A stretch of 64,000 nt of DNA from Aliihoeflea aestuarii (GCF_024105665.1 NZ_JAAAMK010000003.1:248001-312000); one strand, 5' to 3'. Positions 53,864 through 62,874 are shown, counted from the first letter of the stretch. Notes: generated from the sequence alone by a model not told the origin. Program-made: numbers and translations.

Positions 53864-54643
53864 TTGCCCTTGCTCAATACCTTATTCCTGAAAGTCGGCC
53901 AGCGCGGCCAGACTGGCGAGCCACTCGCCGGCCTGGCGGAGCTTGGATTGCGTGAGCGGCAGACCGCGCGCAACCAGGATCTGATGCGGGAAGGCGACCG
54001 CTCGGCCAGCGTCACCCTTCTCACGAACGGTCTGGCGGCGCGCTACAGGCTCCTGTCGAGCGGGCGGCGGCAGATCACGACGCTGCTCGTGCCCGGAGAC
54101 TTTCTCGATCTGTCGAGCCTTTTGGTGCGCGGCCGCGACTTCGGCGTCGTGTCGCTCAGCCCCTGCCGGATCGTCACCTTCGAGCATGATCAGTTGCGAA
54201 AGCTGTGCGAGTCCAGCATTTCGGCGACGATGCTTCTTTGGCAGGAAACCGTCGTCGAGGCGGCCATTCAGCGCGAATGGCTCGTTTCCATGGGCCGCCG
54301 TACGGCGAAAGGCCAGATGGCGCACCTCATCTGCGAATTGAGGGTGCGGCTGGCGGCGGTGGGGCGCGGCGAAAATGCCTCCTTCCATCTGCCCCTGACG
54401 CAGACCGAACTTGCCGACGTCGTCGGTCTGTCGCCCGTGCACGTCAACCGCATATTGAAGGAGTTGCGGCGCGACGGGCTCGTCGCCTGGTCGAATTACG
54501 TCATCCGAATCCTCGACTGGGAACGGCTCGCCGAGATCGGTGAGTTCAATGCGGCCTACCTTACAGCAGGCCCGGTTGAAGCGTCCGCCAACGGGGCGTC
54601 GGCAAAAACACCTGACAACGCGCAGCAGGCTGCAGGCCGGTAA
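53864..54643 (+). CDS. Crp/Fnr-family transcriptional regulator
   Basis: 259 residues from TTG 53864; no ATG lies near the expected N-terminus, so the start is uncertain. The cyclic-nucleotide-binding-type beta roll (about 35-125) has R-E-G-D-R-S-A-S-V-T-L-L and G-D-F-L-D-L-S-S-L but no Fnr-type cysteine cluster. The C-terminal winged helix is clear: T-E-L-A-D-V-V-G-L-S-P-V-H-V-N-R-I-L-K-E-L-R. Many rhizobial Crp/Fnr proteins of this subgroup have unknown effectors. A Pro/Ala-rich tail follows. Placed between the IS remnant and a secreted-protein gene. Confidence 0.88.
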   Translation: MPLLNTLFLKVGQRGQTGEPLAGLAELGLRERQTARNQDLMREGDRSASVTLLTNGLAARYRLLSSGRRQITTLLVPGDFLDLSSLLVRGRDFGVVSLSPCRIVTFEHDQLRKLCESSISATMLLWQETVVEAAIQREWLVSMGRRTAKGQMAHLICELRVRLAAVGRGENASFHLPLTQTELADVVGLSPVHVNRILKELRRDGLVAWSNYVIRILDWERLAEIGEFNAAYLTAGPVEASANGASAKTPDNAQQAAGR

Positions 54644-54805
54644 TTTCCAACTGGGTCGAAAACGCAATCGTCTGGAGCGGTACGATCGCCTCGATCGACG
54701 CCCATCACGAAAATGAGAGGGAACCGGGAGGTCCGCCCGACGTTTTCGGGTCTGTATCGCATTACGCTGCGACTACTCAGGCACGCACCAGCAAGGCAGA
54801 CGAAC

Positions 54806-55231
54806 ATGGCAACCGCTCCCGGATTTCACGCAACCAAAGCAGCCGCGATCGCGGTTTTGGCTGCCGGGCTTGTGCCGGGAATTGCGGGCGCCGTCATGCT
54901 GCCCGAGCATGGGCCCATTCCTACGGAACGTCCACGAGCCGAGGTCGCCGATGCGGTGAAGACCGCTCCGCCCCCGCGCGACGTGGTGCAGATTTCCACG
55001 AGCGCGCAGGAGATACCAGAAGTACGCCGAAATGTGCGCGTCGTCGGCGCGAACTTCCTGCCCGCCTCCGAGGAAAGCATCGACTTCGCGTCGATGAACG
55101 CGCAGCCTTCCCTTGCAAGCCAGGCCGAGAATTTCGTCATGGCGACGGTGACGCGTCTGTTCGAAGGGGCGGGCGAAGAACAGCCCTTGCAGGTTGCCGC
55201 GACGACGAACCAGGCGAACGTATCGCCTTAA
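54806..55231 (+). CDS. Hypothetical secreted or membrane-anchored protein
   Basis: 141 residues from ATG 54806. An N-terminal hydrophobic segment ([20 protein letters not shown]) after a short basic stretch looks like a signal peptide. The rest is a Pro/Arg/Ala-rich linker (P-T-E-R-P-R-A-E-V) and mixed sequence ending N-Q-A-N-V-S-P. No family recognised. Overlaps the 3' end of the convergent rlpA-like gene by 4 bp. Confidence 0.55.
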   Translation: MATAPGFHATKAAAIAVLAAGLVPGIAGAVMLPEHGPIPTERPRAEVADAVKTAPPPRDVVQISTSAQEIPEVRRNVRVVGANFLPASEESIDFASMNAQPSLASQAENFVMATVTRLFEGAGEEQPLQVAATTNQANVSP

Positions 55232-55614
55232 AGCACTTCGATCTTCACCGGGGCGACACCCTGCTTGATCATACCCACGGCCTGTGCCGCACCGCGCGAC
55301 AGGTCGATGACGCGATTGCCGGCAAACGGGCCGCGATCATTGATGCGAACCGTCACCACTCTCCCATTGCGCTGGTTGGTGACACGGACTTTGGTCCCGA
55401 ACGGCAACGTCTTATGCGCCGCCGTCATCTCATGCATATTGTAGCGTTCGCCATTGGCGGTGGTTCGTCCGTGAAACTTGCCGCCATACCAGGAGGCCGA
55501 ACCCGTGATGGTTTTCAAGGTCTGAACCTTGTCGCCGGCGTGAACTGGAAAGCTGACTGAAAACGCCAGAGCGCACGCAGCGAATGCGGTCTTTGCCGCC
55601 CTTGAATGAAGCAT
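55228..55614 (-). CDS. RlpA-like double-psi beta-barrel protein
   Basis: 128 residues from ATG 55614. Signal peptide ([17 protein letters not shown], cleavage near V-H-A-G), then [21 protein letters not shown] and [18 protein letters not shown], the RlpA fold with catalytic Asp in R-I-N-D-R-G. RlpA enzymes are lytic transglycosylases acting at denuded septal glycan; this short form lacks the SPOR domain. A lipobox cysteine is not clear, so it is probably periplasmic. Confidence 0.88.
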   Translation of the reverse strand: MLHSRAAKTAFAACALAFSVSFPVHAGDKVQTLKTITGSASWYGGKFHGRTTANGERYNMHEMTAAHKTLPFGTKVRVTNQRNGRVVTVRINDRGPFAGNRVIDLSRGAAQAVGMIKQGVAPVKIEVL

Positions 55615-56036
55615 TGTTGAAGTTACCCTGTCGGTCACGAAATGAGGAAAATGTCGTGCCGGGCAACTGGAGGGCCGATTGGGCCAGACTTGGTAAGTAT
55701 TTAGGAGATTCCAAGGCGATTCCGTGATCGCGCAGGAGGTGATTTCGGCTTTTCTTGGCGAAATATGCCGACACAAAGGACCGAAATTCCAGAAATTTAT
55801 ACTAGTGAACCCCGCATCTACGGTGGTTTGATCGAATTTCGATCCGAAGTAATCCGACACCGATCAGTCCATTCGAATTGTGACGTCGGCTGTGAAATCG
55901 GGCTGACGTTCACGCGGGGCATTCGCGAGAGCAATTCGAACATGAGCGATCTACGGAACAAGTCACCCGGTCTAGTGGTTGACAGCCCGAATGCGTGACA
56001 GGCGTGCGCCGCCTCGACAAGGGAGAATGATTTCCG
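55615..56036. other. Intergenic region between rlpA-like gene and small membrane gene
   Basis: A 422-bp region of lower GC than its flanks. A 77-codon frame on the plus strand (55765-55998) has no ribosome site or recognisable protein and is not called. One perfect dyad, GATCGAA-T-TTCGATC, lies at 55830-55844. The region probably holds divergent promoters for rlpA and the 56037 gene. Confidence 0.5.
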
Positions 56037-56192
56037 ATGATCCGTCTGCTGCTGATGGCGCTTGGCGCCTACACACTCTACCGAATCTATGCTCCGGTCG
56101 AAACCGGAGAGCCCCCACAGCGCATCGCCGACCAGCGGGCAGGCACGAGACGCGCTAAAGGACGGCGACGCGCTGCCGGAGCGCGGTCGTGA
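56037..56192 (+). CDS. Short membrane peptide upstream of DUF2188 gene
   Basis: 51 residues from ATG 56037: M-I-R-L-L-L-M-A-L-G-A-Y-T-L-Y-R-I-Y, a hydrophobic helix, then a basic tail rich in Arg and Ala. Its stop (56190-56192) overlaps the GTG start of the DUF2188 gene by 4 bp (GTGA), which supports real, coupled translation. GGGAGA at 56021-56026 would be its ribosome site. No family recognised. Confidence 0.5.
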   Translation: MIRLLLMALGAYTLYRIYAPVETGEPPQRIADQRAGTRRAKGRRRAAGARS

Positions 56193-56428
56193 CGAAAGTC
56201 GTTTACGAAGTCGTCGAGCATGATGGCGGCTGGGCCTACAAAGCGGGCGACGTCTTTTCCGAAACCTTCCGGACGCGCGACGCAGCCCACAAAGCCGCCG
56301 AGCGCGCCGCGGCCGAACAGCAGACGGGCGGGAACGACGAAGCGATCGAATATCAGGACCGCGAAGGCGTCTGGCACGAGGAACGCGCCAGCGGCGGCGA
56401 CCGGCCCGAAACCGAAGTGAAGGATTGA
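56189..56428 (+). CDS. DUF2188 protein
   Basis: 79 residues from GTG 56189. DUF2188 core: Y-E-V-V-E-H-D-G-G-W-A-Y-K-A-G-D, F-S-E-T-F-R-T-R-D-A-A-H-K-A-A-E-R-A and I-E-Y-Q-D-R-E-G-V-W-H-E-E. A small soluble domain of unknown function, common in rhizobia. Coupled to the short membrane peptide and followed by a strong terminator. Confidence 0.88.
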   Translation: MTKVVYEVVEHDGGWAYKAGDVFSETFRTRDAAHKAAERAAAEQQTGGNDEAIEYQDREGVWHEERASGGDRPETEVKD

Positions 56429-56449
56429 GCCTTTTTAGACGGCTCGTGT

Positions 56450-56481
56450 AAAAACGGCGTCCCTCGAGGACGCCGTTTTTT
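56450..56481. terminator. Bidirectional terminator between DUF2188 gene and hsp20
   Basis: AAAACGGCGTCC and GGACGCCGTTTT pair around CTCGA with TTTTT after it; it ends the DUF2188 unit and the convergent hsp20 gene. Confidence 0.92.
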
Positions 56482-56498
56482 ATTCAGGCCATGCCTTC

Positions 56499-56963
56499 TC
56501 AGTTGACGGTCTGGCCTTCGATCTGCTTGGTGCCGGACGTTCCGGGCTGGATCGCGATCTTGCGCGGCTTCATGTCTTCCGGCACCGAGCGCTTCAGCTC
56601 GATATGCAGGAGGCCGTTCTTGAGGAGCGCGCCGACGACCTCGACATGGTCGGCCAATTGGAAGCGGCGTTCGAAAGCGCGCGCGGCAATGCCGCGGTGC
56701 AGGAATTCGGACGTGTCGTCCTTCGCTTCCGGCTTTTCGCCCTTCACGGTCAGCACATTGCGGTGCGCCTCGATCGAGATGTCCTCTTCGCCGAACCCGG
56801 CGACGGCCATCGAGATGCGGTAGGCGTCCTCGCCGGTGCGTTCGATGTTGTAGGGCGGGTAGGACTGGCTGGTCTCCGGCTGTCCGAGTGAATCGAGCAT
56901 CGTGAAAAGGCGGTCGAAGCCGACGGTCGAGCGATAGAGCGGTGAAAAATCAACGTGACGCAT
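56499..56963 (-). CDS. Small heat-shock protein Hsp20
   Basis: 154 residues from ATG 56963 (M-R-H-V-D-F-S-P-L-Y-R-S-T-V-G-F-D-R-L-F). The alpha-crystallin domain runs from about 37 to 125 (Y-P-P-Y-N-I-E-R-T-G-E-D-A-Y-R-I ... G-L-L-H-I-E-L-K-R), with a C-terminal I-A-I tail motif (R-K-I-A-I-Q-P). It is an ATP-independent holdase of the rhizobial class A type. A ROSE-like leader and an RpoH-type promoter precede it, so two heat-shock controls act on it. Confidence 0.95.
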   Translation of the reverse strand: MRHVDFSPLYRSTVGFDRLFTMLDSLGQPETSQSYPPYNIERTGEDAYRISMAVAGFGEEDISIEAHRNVLTVKGEKPEAKDDTSEFLHRGIAARAFERRFQLADHVEVVGALLKNGLLHIELKRSVPEDMKPRKIAIQPGTSGTKQIEGQTVN

Positions 56964-57065
56964 GGGGTCTGTTCTCCATTCGAGCAACATGGTTTGCGTG
57001 GAACGCGGTCGGGAAAACCTTTGGTCTTTCCTCGTGGCGTCCAGCGGTCCCGACATCGGCGACCG
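56964..57065 (-). promoter_or_regulatory. ROSE-type RNA thermometer in the hsp20 leader
   Basis: On the minus strand the 3' hairpin of the leader pairs TTGCTC (56982-56987) with GGAGAA (56972-56977). The G of TTGCTC is bulged and the Shine-Dalgarno sequence is buried in the stem, the diagnostic feature of ROSE elements before rhizobial small heat-shock genes. Upstream sequence can form more hairpins; the leader is about 100 nt from the predicted start to the ATG. Confidence 0.75.
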
Positions 57066-57073
57066 CCCAGCAA

Positions 57074-57102
57074 AGGTGGGTTTTCGTCCATCGCGTTTCA
57101 AG
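57074..57102 (-). promoter_or_regulatory. RpoH (sigma-32) promoter of hsp20
   Basis: On the minus strand CTTGAAA (57096-57102) is followed after 15 bp by CCCACCT (57074-57080), close to the heat-shock consensus. It places the start near 57065, giving a leader of the length expected for a ROSE element. Confidence 0.6.
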
Positions 57103-57386
57103 AGACGCTGCATGGCTGCCTGATGAACGCCAGATGAACCGGCACTTCGGATTTCGTTCAGGCCGCCCCCGCTACATTCCGGTCAACGAATTCGAACAGA
57201 CGGCCATCTCGCCGCTGGTCGTCACAAAAGCCGGACCGGGTGTAACGTCCCTTCCTCCCGGTTCGTCAGAGGCCGGAGGTTCCGAAAGGAGCTTCCGGCC
57301 TTACCTTTTCGATTCGTATCCTGCGATAATCTTTGCCTTTACGCGCCTGTGTTTCTATCAAGTTGACGGAGACAGACAGGGCATTC

Positions 57387-58346
57387 ATGGCCGACCAGAT
57401 TTTCCCCAGCGCCGACAATCCCGTTCCCGAAGAAGCCCATGCCGGCACATTTTCCGGCAAGGGGAAGGTGCAACTGCGCTATGCGCGGTTCGCCGCCACC
57501 GGCCGGCCGCTCAAGGGCACCGTGGTCATCTTTCCCGGCCGCAACGAAGCGATCGAAAAGTATTTCGAGACCATCGGCGAACTTCAGGAGCGGGGCTTCG
57601 GGGTGGCTCTGTTCGACTGGCGGGGGCAGGGAGGGTCGCAGCGCCTGACGAAGAATCCCCGGCGCGGCTATGTGCGTTCCTTCGACGATCATGTCGGCGA
57701 TATCGACGCCTTCGTCGCCGATATCCTTTTGCCTGACTGTCGCGCGCCCTTCTTTCTGATCGGCCATTCGACCGGCGCGCTGACGGCGTTGCTCGCGGCC
57801 CCCAGGCTGACGAACCGCGTGCGCCGGATGGTGCTGCTCGCCCCTCTTCTGACGCTGGAAAAGATTCCCGTTTCGATGACGACGTTGCGCCGGCTGACGG
57901 GCTTCTTCACGCGGATCGGCTTCGGACGCGTGTTTCTGGCGCGCCGGCAGCGCACGCCGCAGCGCCAGGATTTCGAAACCAATATCGTGACCAGCGATCC
58001 CGTCCGTTTCGCGCGCAACCAGGCGATCTACGCCGAACATCCCGCGCTCGGCCTCGGCGCCACGACAATCGGCTGGGTCCATGCGGCGTGCGTGGCGGCC
58101 GCGCGCGTCCACGAGCGCGCCTTCCTGCGCAATCACCGCATTCCGACGCTGTTTGTCGCGGCAGGCGCCGACACGCTGGTCTCGACGCCCGCCGTGGAGG
58201 ACTATGCGCGGCAGTTGCGCGGGGCTTCGATCGTCACCATCGACGGCGCGAAGCACGAGATCCTGCAGGAGGCCGATCGCTTTCGCGAGCAGTTCTGGGC
58301 AGCGTTCGATGCCTTCATACCGGGCGAGGGCGGCGACGGCCTGTAA
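57387..58346 (+). CDS. Lysophospholipase-like alpha/beta hydrolase
   Basis: 319 residues from ATG 57387 (GACAGG site). Motifs: G-R-N-E-A-I-E-K-Y, G-F-G-V-A-L-F-D-W-R-G-Q-G-G-S, nucleophile elbow I-G-H-S-T-G-A-L, Asp in G-A-D-T-L-V-S and His in K-H-E-I-L-Q-E. This is the PldB/monoglyceride-lipase group, probably membrane-associated phospholipid turnover. No signal peptide. It is divergent from hsp20 and ends next to the convergent ligase gene. Confidence 0.9.
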   Translation: MADQIFPSADNPVPEEAHAGTFSGKGKVQLRYARFAATGRPLKGTVVIFPGRNEAIEKYFETIGELQERGFGVALFDWRGQGGSQRLTKNPRRGYVRSFDDHVGDIDAFVADILLPDCRAPFFLIGHSTGALTALLAAPRLTNRVRRMVLLAPLLTLEKIPVSMTTLRRLTGFFTRIGFGRVFLARRQRTPQRQDFETNIVTSDPVRFARNQAIYAEHPALGLGATTIGWVHAACVAAARVHERAFLRNHRIPTLFVAAGADTLVSTPAVEDYARQLRGASIVTIDGAKHEILQEADRFREQFWAAFDAFIPGEGGDGL

Positions 58347-58356
58347 GCCTCGACGC

Positions 58357-59526
58357 TCAGCGCTCGTCGGAAATGACCTTTCCGTCATTGGGAAGCGACC
58401 CCGGCGCAACGATTTCCACGCGCCCCTTCAGCTTCGTCAGTTCCGCAAGCTTGCTTTCGGCGGACCCGGCGAGCGCTTCGTCCGCGTGCTCGATCTTCAG
58501 GCACATCGCATCCTGCTCATCGGCGCGGGTGACGACGAGCCGCATGCGCCCCGTCGCGCCGAGCGCCTTGCCGAGCGCGGCGATCTGTTCGGGCCGCACG
58601 AACATGCCCTTGACCTTGGTGGCCTGATCGGCGCGGCCCATCCAGCCGGCGATGCGCGGCCGTCCATCCGCGCCGGCCGGTTCTGCGCGCGACATGTCGC
58701 CGGTGGCGAAGCGGAACAGCGGATAGTCGCGGTTGAGGCGCGTGACGACGATTTCGCCGACCTCGCCCTCCGGCAGCGGCTCACCCGTGCCGGGTCGGAC
58801 GATCTCGAGCACGATGCCGTCATTGACCGCCATGCCGTCGGCGCCGTCCTCATAGGCGACGATGCCCAGATCGGCGGTGCCATAAGCCTGCATCACCTTG
58901 ACGCCGCGCCCTTCGATCTCGGCGCGCAGCGTCGGCGGCAGGGCCGCGCCCGAGACGACCGCGCGTGTGATCGAACTTGCATCGACACCATCCGCGGCTG
59001 CCTTGTCGAGCAGGATTTTCAGGAAATCCGGCGTTCCGACATAGACGCTCGGGCGGAACTGCCGGATCGCGACGAGCTGATCGGCCGTGTTGCCCGGTCC
59101 CGCCGGAATGACCGCGCAGCCGAGCGCGTGCGCGCCACTTTCGAACATCGCGCCTGCCGGCGTCAGATGGTAGGAAAAGGTGTTGAGGACGATGTCGCCG
59201 GCCGAGACGCCCGCAACTTCGAGCGGCTTGGCCGCGCCCCACCAGTCGCGACCGCGCCCTTCGGGATCGAAGATCGGTCCGGGCGAAACGAACAGCCTCA
59301 GAAGCTGGCCCGGCGGGGTCGCATTCAGGCCGCCGAAGGGCGGGGCGGCGGATTGCAGTGCGGCAAGTTCGGATTTGCGCAGCACTGGAAGCGCCGCCAG
59401 CGCGTCACGCATCGTCAGGGCATCGATATCGATGCCGGCAAGCCGCTCCGCCCAGTAAGGCTGCCCGGCGATCGCGCGCGCGACATGCTCGCGCAGCGCT
59501 CCAAGAAGGTTCGCCTCGTCCGTCAT
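58357..59526 (-). CDS. Phenylacetate-CoA ligase-like AMP-binding enzyme
   Basis: 389 residues, of the PaaK family size (about 400-430). It has Q-P-Y-W-A-E-R-L at the N-terminus, the adenylate-forming T-F-S-Y-H-L-T-P-A-G and G-T-P-D-F-L-K-I, A-Y-G-T-A-D-L-G and T-G-D-M-S near the hinge, and G-R-A-D-Q-A-T-K-V-K-G-M-F-V as the C-domain signature. It overlaps the livF gene by 4 bp at the end of a Liv ABC operon, so it should activate an acid brought in by that transporter. Phenylacetate itself is not proven. Confidence 0.88.
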   Translation of the reverse strand: MTDEANLLGALREHVARAIAGQPYWAERLAGIDIDALTMRDALAALPVLRKSELAALQSAAPPFGGLNATPPGQLLRLFVSPGPIFDPEGRGRDWWGAAKPLEVAGVSAGDIVLNTFSYHLTPAGAMFESGAHALGCAVIPAGPGNTADQLVAIRQFRPSVYVGTPDFLKILLDKAAADGVDASSITRAVVSGAALPPTLRAEIEGRGVKVMQAYGTADLGIVAYEDGADGMAVNDGIVLEIVRPGTGEPLPEGEVGEIVVTRLNRDYPLFRFATGDMSRAEPAGADGRPRIAGWMGRADQATKVKGMFVRPEQIAALGKALGATGRMRLVVTRADEQDAMCLKIEHADEALAGSAESKLAELTKLKGRVEIVAPGSLPNDGKVISDER

Positions 59527-60359
59527 GCGAGCCAGCGCTTGCGGCGTTTGTAGTGCTTCACGTCGCGGAACGACTTGCGGCCCTCGCCGCCGACGCCGAG
59601 ATAGAATTCCTTCACATCGTCGTTCTCGCGCAGGGCGCTCGCCTCGCCATCGAGCACGACGCGGCCCGATTCGAGAATGTAGCCGTATTTCGCATAGCGC
59701 AGGGCGACATTGGTGTTCTGCTCGGCAAGCAGGAAGGACACGCCCTGTTCGTCGTTCAGCTTCTTCACGATCTCGAAGATTTCCTCCACGAGCTGCGGCG
59801 CGAGGCCCATGGACGGCTCGTCGAGCAGGATCATCTTGGGCCGCGACATCAGCGCCCGGCCGATCGCCGTCATCTGCTGTTCGCCGCCGGACGTATAGCC
59901 GGCCTGGCTGCCCCGCCGTTCGCGCAGACGCGGGAAATAGGTGTAGACCAGTTCGAGATCATCGCGGATGGCGGCATTGCCGTCGCGCCGCGTGAACGCG
60001 CCCGTCATCAGATTGTCCTCGACCGTCAAATGGCCGAAACAATGCCGCCCTTCCATGACCTGAATGCAGCCGCGCCGGACCAGATCGTTGGGCGACAGCG
60101 ACTGAACCTGTCCACCCTCGAACAGGATCGTGCCCTTGGTGACCTCGCCGCGCTCGGCGTGCAGAAGGTTTGAAATCGCCTTCAAGGTCGTCGTCTTGCC
60201 GGCGCCATTGGCGCCCAGGATGGCTGTGATGCCGCCGCGCGGGACTGAGAGCGACACGCCCTTCAGGACGAGGATCACATGATCGTAGATCACCTCGATA
60301 TTGTTCACCGACAGGATCGGCTCCGTGGGATCGGGAACGGGGGCGGTCGCTCGACTCAT
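59523..60359 (-). CDS. Branched-chain amino acid-type ABC transporter ATPase (LivF)
   Basis: 278 residues. Walker A G-A-N-G-A-G-K-T-T, signature S-G-G-E-Q-Q-M-T-A-I-G-R-A-L, Walker B M-I-L-L-D-E-P-S-M-G-L-A-P, and Q-N-T-N-V-A-L-R of the LivF group. Longer at the N- and C-termini than E. coli LivF (about 237). It powers import with the LivH/M-like permeases downstream on the map. Four-bp overlap with the ligase gene. Confidence 0.93.
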   Translation of the reverse strand: MSRATAPVPDPTEPILSVNNIEVIYDHVILVLKGVSLSVPRGGITAILGANGAGKTTTLKAISNLLHAERGEVTKGTILFEGGQVQSLSPNDLVRRGCIQVMEGRHCFGHLTVEDNLMTGAFTRRDGNAAIRDDLELVYTYFPRLRERRGSQAGYTSGGEQQMTAIGRALMSRPKMILLDEPSMGLAPQLVEEIFEIVKKLNDEQGVSFLLAEQNTNVALRYAKYGYILESGRVVLDGEASALRENDDVKEFYLGVGGEGRKSFRDVKHYKRRKRWLA

Positions 60360-60422
60360 CGCTCTGGCCTCTTCGTGCTGAAATGTGCGGCGGCGCTGGA
60401 CCGCCGCACGTCATGAGGACGC

Positions 60423-61733
60423 CTATTCGGCGCAGTCGTTCATGTCCCAGGGCTGGTTGGCGGCCGCGTAGTCGGCGGCGGCCTTTTCGACCAGGGGATC
60501 GATGACCGCGCGATCGGCCGTGATCAGGTCGGAGACCTTCACGAACTTTGCGCCGTCCCACTCCACCATCCATGCCGAAGCGTGGCCGGTATGGTTCGAG
60601 CAGCTCATGGCGAAGGGTGCCATCATCTCCTCCGCGCCAAGCTCGGCGAGGCGGGCTTCGTCCAGATTGACGTTTTCCAAGCCCTTGCGAAGCTGCTCCT
60701 GATCGATCATCGGCGTGCCGGCTTCCGCCTGCGCCGCCTCGACGGCTTCGGCAAGGATCACGGACATCAGGATGCCGCGCTGGTAGGCGGTCGAGTCGAA
60801 TTCGCCTGCCGACTGGTTCAACTGCGACTTGCCGGCATCGACGACATGCGTCTTCACGTCCTGCATGAGCTTTGATTCGGAGTCGACGAAGTTCCACGAC
60901 AGCGCGCGGTAGCCCTTGCCCTGCTCGCCGACGAGCGCGAGGTCGGGCTCATGCGCGCCCCACCAGACGGAGACGAACTGCTCCATGGGATAGCGCGTCT
61001 TGACGGCCTCGGTGATCGCGCCGGCATTCATCGCGCCCCAGCCCCACATGACGACGAAGTCCGGCCGTTCGCGGCGGATCTGCAGCCACTGAGCCGACTG
61101 GTTCTGCATCTCGGTCAGGCCGACGGGGATCGGCAGGAGTTCGAAGCCGTGCGTTTCGGCCATGACTTCCAGAAGTGGCAGGGGTTCCTTGCCGTAGGGA
61201 TGGTCGAGATGCAGGAAGGCGATCTTCTTGCCGTTCAGACTGTCGAGATCGCCATCCGAAATGCCCAGCATGATCATCGACGCGCCGTCCCAATAGGAGG
61301 TCGGCGGGTTGAAGGCCCATTTGAACGTCTGGCCGTCCTGCATGGCCGAGAAGCCGTAGCCGGGCGCATACATCGGAATCTCATCGACGGCTGCGCGCGG
61401 CAGCACCTGAAGCGTGATGCCGGTCGACCAGGGCTGGGTGACGAGCGCGCCTTCCGATTTCAACTTCTCGTAGCACTCGACGCCCTTTTCGGTGTTGTAG
61501 CCGGTCTCGCATTCCTCGAACGCGATCCGCACGCCGCCGATGCCGCCGTCGCGCTCGTTGAGCATGGTCATGTAATCGAGCTGGCCGTTCATGTGCGGCG
61601 TGCCGGTCGCCGCGAACGGGCCGGTGCGGTAGGACATGTTGGGCAGTTTCAGCGTGTCCTGCGCCATAGCGGGAGCAGCAAAGCCGACCGCGAAGATACC
61701 GGCCATCAAGGCCGTCTTGTGGTTAAGTCTCAT
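60423..61733 (-). CDS. Periplasmic substrate-binding protein of Liv-type ABC transporter
   Basis: 436 residues from ATG 61733 (AGGAGAAG site). Signal peptide M-R-L-N-H-K-T-A-L-M-A-G-I-F-A-V-G-F-A-A with cleavage after A-M-A-Q. LIVBP-like domains follow: P-N-M-S-Y-R-T-G-P-F-A-A, and L-N-G-K-K-I-A-F-L-H-L-D-H-P-Y-G-K-E. The first lobe keeps residues that bind the acid carboxylate in aromatic-acid binders of this family. The operon ends with a CoA ligase, so an aromatic or other carboxylic acid is the likely ligand. Confidence 0.9.
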   Translation of the reverse strand: MRLNHKTALMAGIFAVGFAAPAMAQDTLKLPNMSYRTGPFAATGTPHMNGQLDYMTMLNERDGGIGGVRIAFEECETGYNTEKGVECYEKLKSEGALVTQPWSTGITLQVLPRAAVDEIPMYAPGYGFSAMQDGQTFKWAFNPPTSYWDGASMIMLGISDGDLDSLNGKKIAFLHLDHPYGKEPLPLLEVMAETHGFELLPIPVGLTEMQNQSAQWLQIRRERPDFVVMWGWGAMNAGAITEAVKTRYPMEQFVSVWWGAHEPDLALVGEQGKGYRALSWNFVDSESKLMQDVKTHVVDAGKSQLNQSAGEFDSTAYQRGILMSVILAEAVEAAQAEAGTPMIDQEQLRKGLENVNLDEARLAELGAEEMMAPFAMSCSNHTGHASAWMVEWDGAKFVKVSDLITADRAVIDPLVEKAAADYAAANQPWDMNDCAE

Positions 61734-61797
61734 CACTCTTCTCCTCCACATACGCCCGGTTCCACCGGGCTTTTGCCTGAAAATTTTCCCGCACTCC

Positions 61798-62874
61798 TCA
61801 ATGCGGGAACGGCCAGATGATCAGCTTTTCGCGGATCATGGCCCAGAACCGCGCGAGCCCGTGCGGCTCGACGATCAGGAAGCCGATGATCAGCGCGCCG
61901 ATGATCATGGTGTTCAGATGCTCGACCATGGCCGAGGAAATCGGCAGGCCGAACATCGCCGGCACGGTGCCGATGATGACCGGCAGCGCGACGATCAGAA
62001 GCGCGCCGAGATAATTGCCGAGGATCGACCCCAACCCACCGATGATCGCGATGAAGAGCACGCGGAAGGAGAGCTGGATGTCGAACAAATCCGCCTCGGC
62101 CGCACCGCGCCACAGGAAAACGAACATCGCGCCGGCGATGCCCACGATGTAGGACGACACGAAGAAGGCCGAGAGCTTCGCCTTCATCAGGTTGATGCCG
62201 ACGAGTTCGGCCGCAATGTCCATGTCGCGCACGGCCTTCCATGTCCGTCCGATGCGCCCGCGCGTGATGTTGATGGCGAAGAAGGTGACGACGCAGACGA
62301 TCGACAGGACCACGAAATACTGGCTGAGTGCCGACGCGCGCGCGCCGGTGACGGTGACGCCGAACATCTGCGTGTTGGGCACCTGGATCGCGCCCGAGGC
62401 GTTATAATTGTAGAGCCACGCCCATTTCTGGAAGAGCCAGACAAGGAAGAACTGCGCCGCGAGCGTGGCGATGGCGAGGTAGAAGCCCTTGATCCTGAGC
62501 GAGGGCAGGCCGAAGGCGACCCCGACCATGGCCGAGAAGAAGCCCGACAGCGCGATGGCGACGAGCACGTTCATCTCGGGGAAGATCGTGACGAGCTTGT
62601 AGCAGGCATAGGCGCCGACGCCCATGAATGCGCCGGTGCCGAGCGAAAGCTGGCCCGCATAGCCGGTCAGGATGTTCAGCCCCAACGCTGCGAGCGCATA
62701 GATAAGGACGGGGATCAACAGCGCGCGGAAGGTGAAGTCGCTCGCCGTCAGCGGGAAGACGACGAAGGCGACGAGCAAAATGATGGCCAGCAGGATCGCG
62801 TCCTGCCGGACGGGGAAGAGGGCGTAATCCGCCTTGTAGCTGGTCTTGTACTGGCCGGCGATGCGATAGAACAT
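61798..62874 (-). CDS. Branched-chain amino acid-type ABC permease (LivM)
   Basis: 358 residues, about ten membrane helices. LivM hallmarks: N-I-L-T-G-Y-A-G-Q-L-S-L-G-T-G-A-F-M-G-V-G, and the coupling EAA-like loop R-T-W-K-A-V-R-D-M-D-I-A-A-E-L-V-G-I near residue 230. G-G-L-G-S-I-L-G-N near 290 is also present. Start ATG 62874, 4 bp after the LivH-like gene end. Confidence 0.95.
   Translation of the reverse strand: MFYRIAGQYKTSYKADYALFPVRQDAILLAIILLVAFVVFPLTASDFTFRALLIPVLIYALAALGLNILTGYAGQLSLGTGAFMGVGAYACYKLVTIFPEMNVLVAIALSGFFSAMVGVAFGLPSLRIKGFYLAIATLAAQFFLVWLFQKWAWLYNYNASGAIQVPNTQMFGVTVTGARASALSQYFVVLSIVCVVTFFAINITRGRIGRTWKAVRDMDIAAELVGINLMKAKLSAFFVSSYIVGIAGAMFVFLWRGAAEADLFDIQLSFRVLFIAIIGGLGSILGNYLGALLIVALPVIIGTVPAMFGLPISSAMVEHLNTMIIGALIIGFLIVEPHGLARFWAMIREKLIIWPFPH

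Noticed and set aside
55765-55998. 77-codon plus-strand frame between the rlpA-like gene and the small membrane gene
   Set aside because: No ribosome site, low-complexity sequence and lower GC; likely chance frame in a promoter region.
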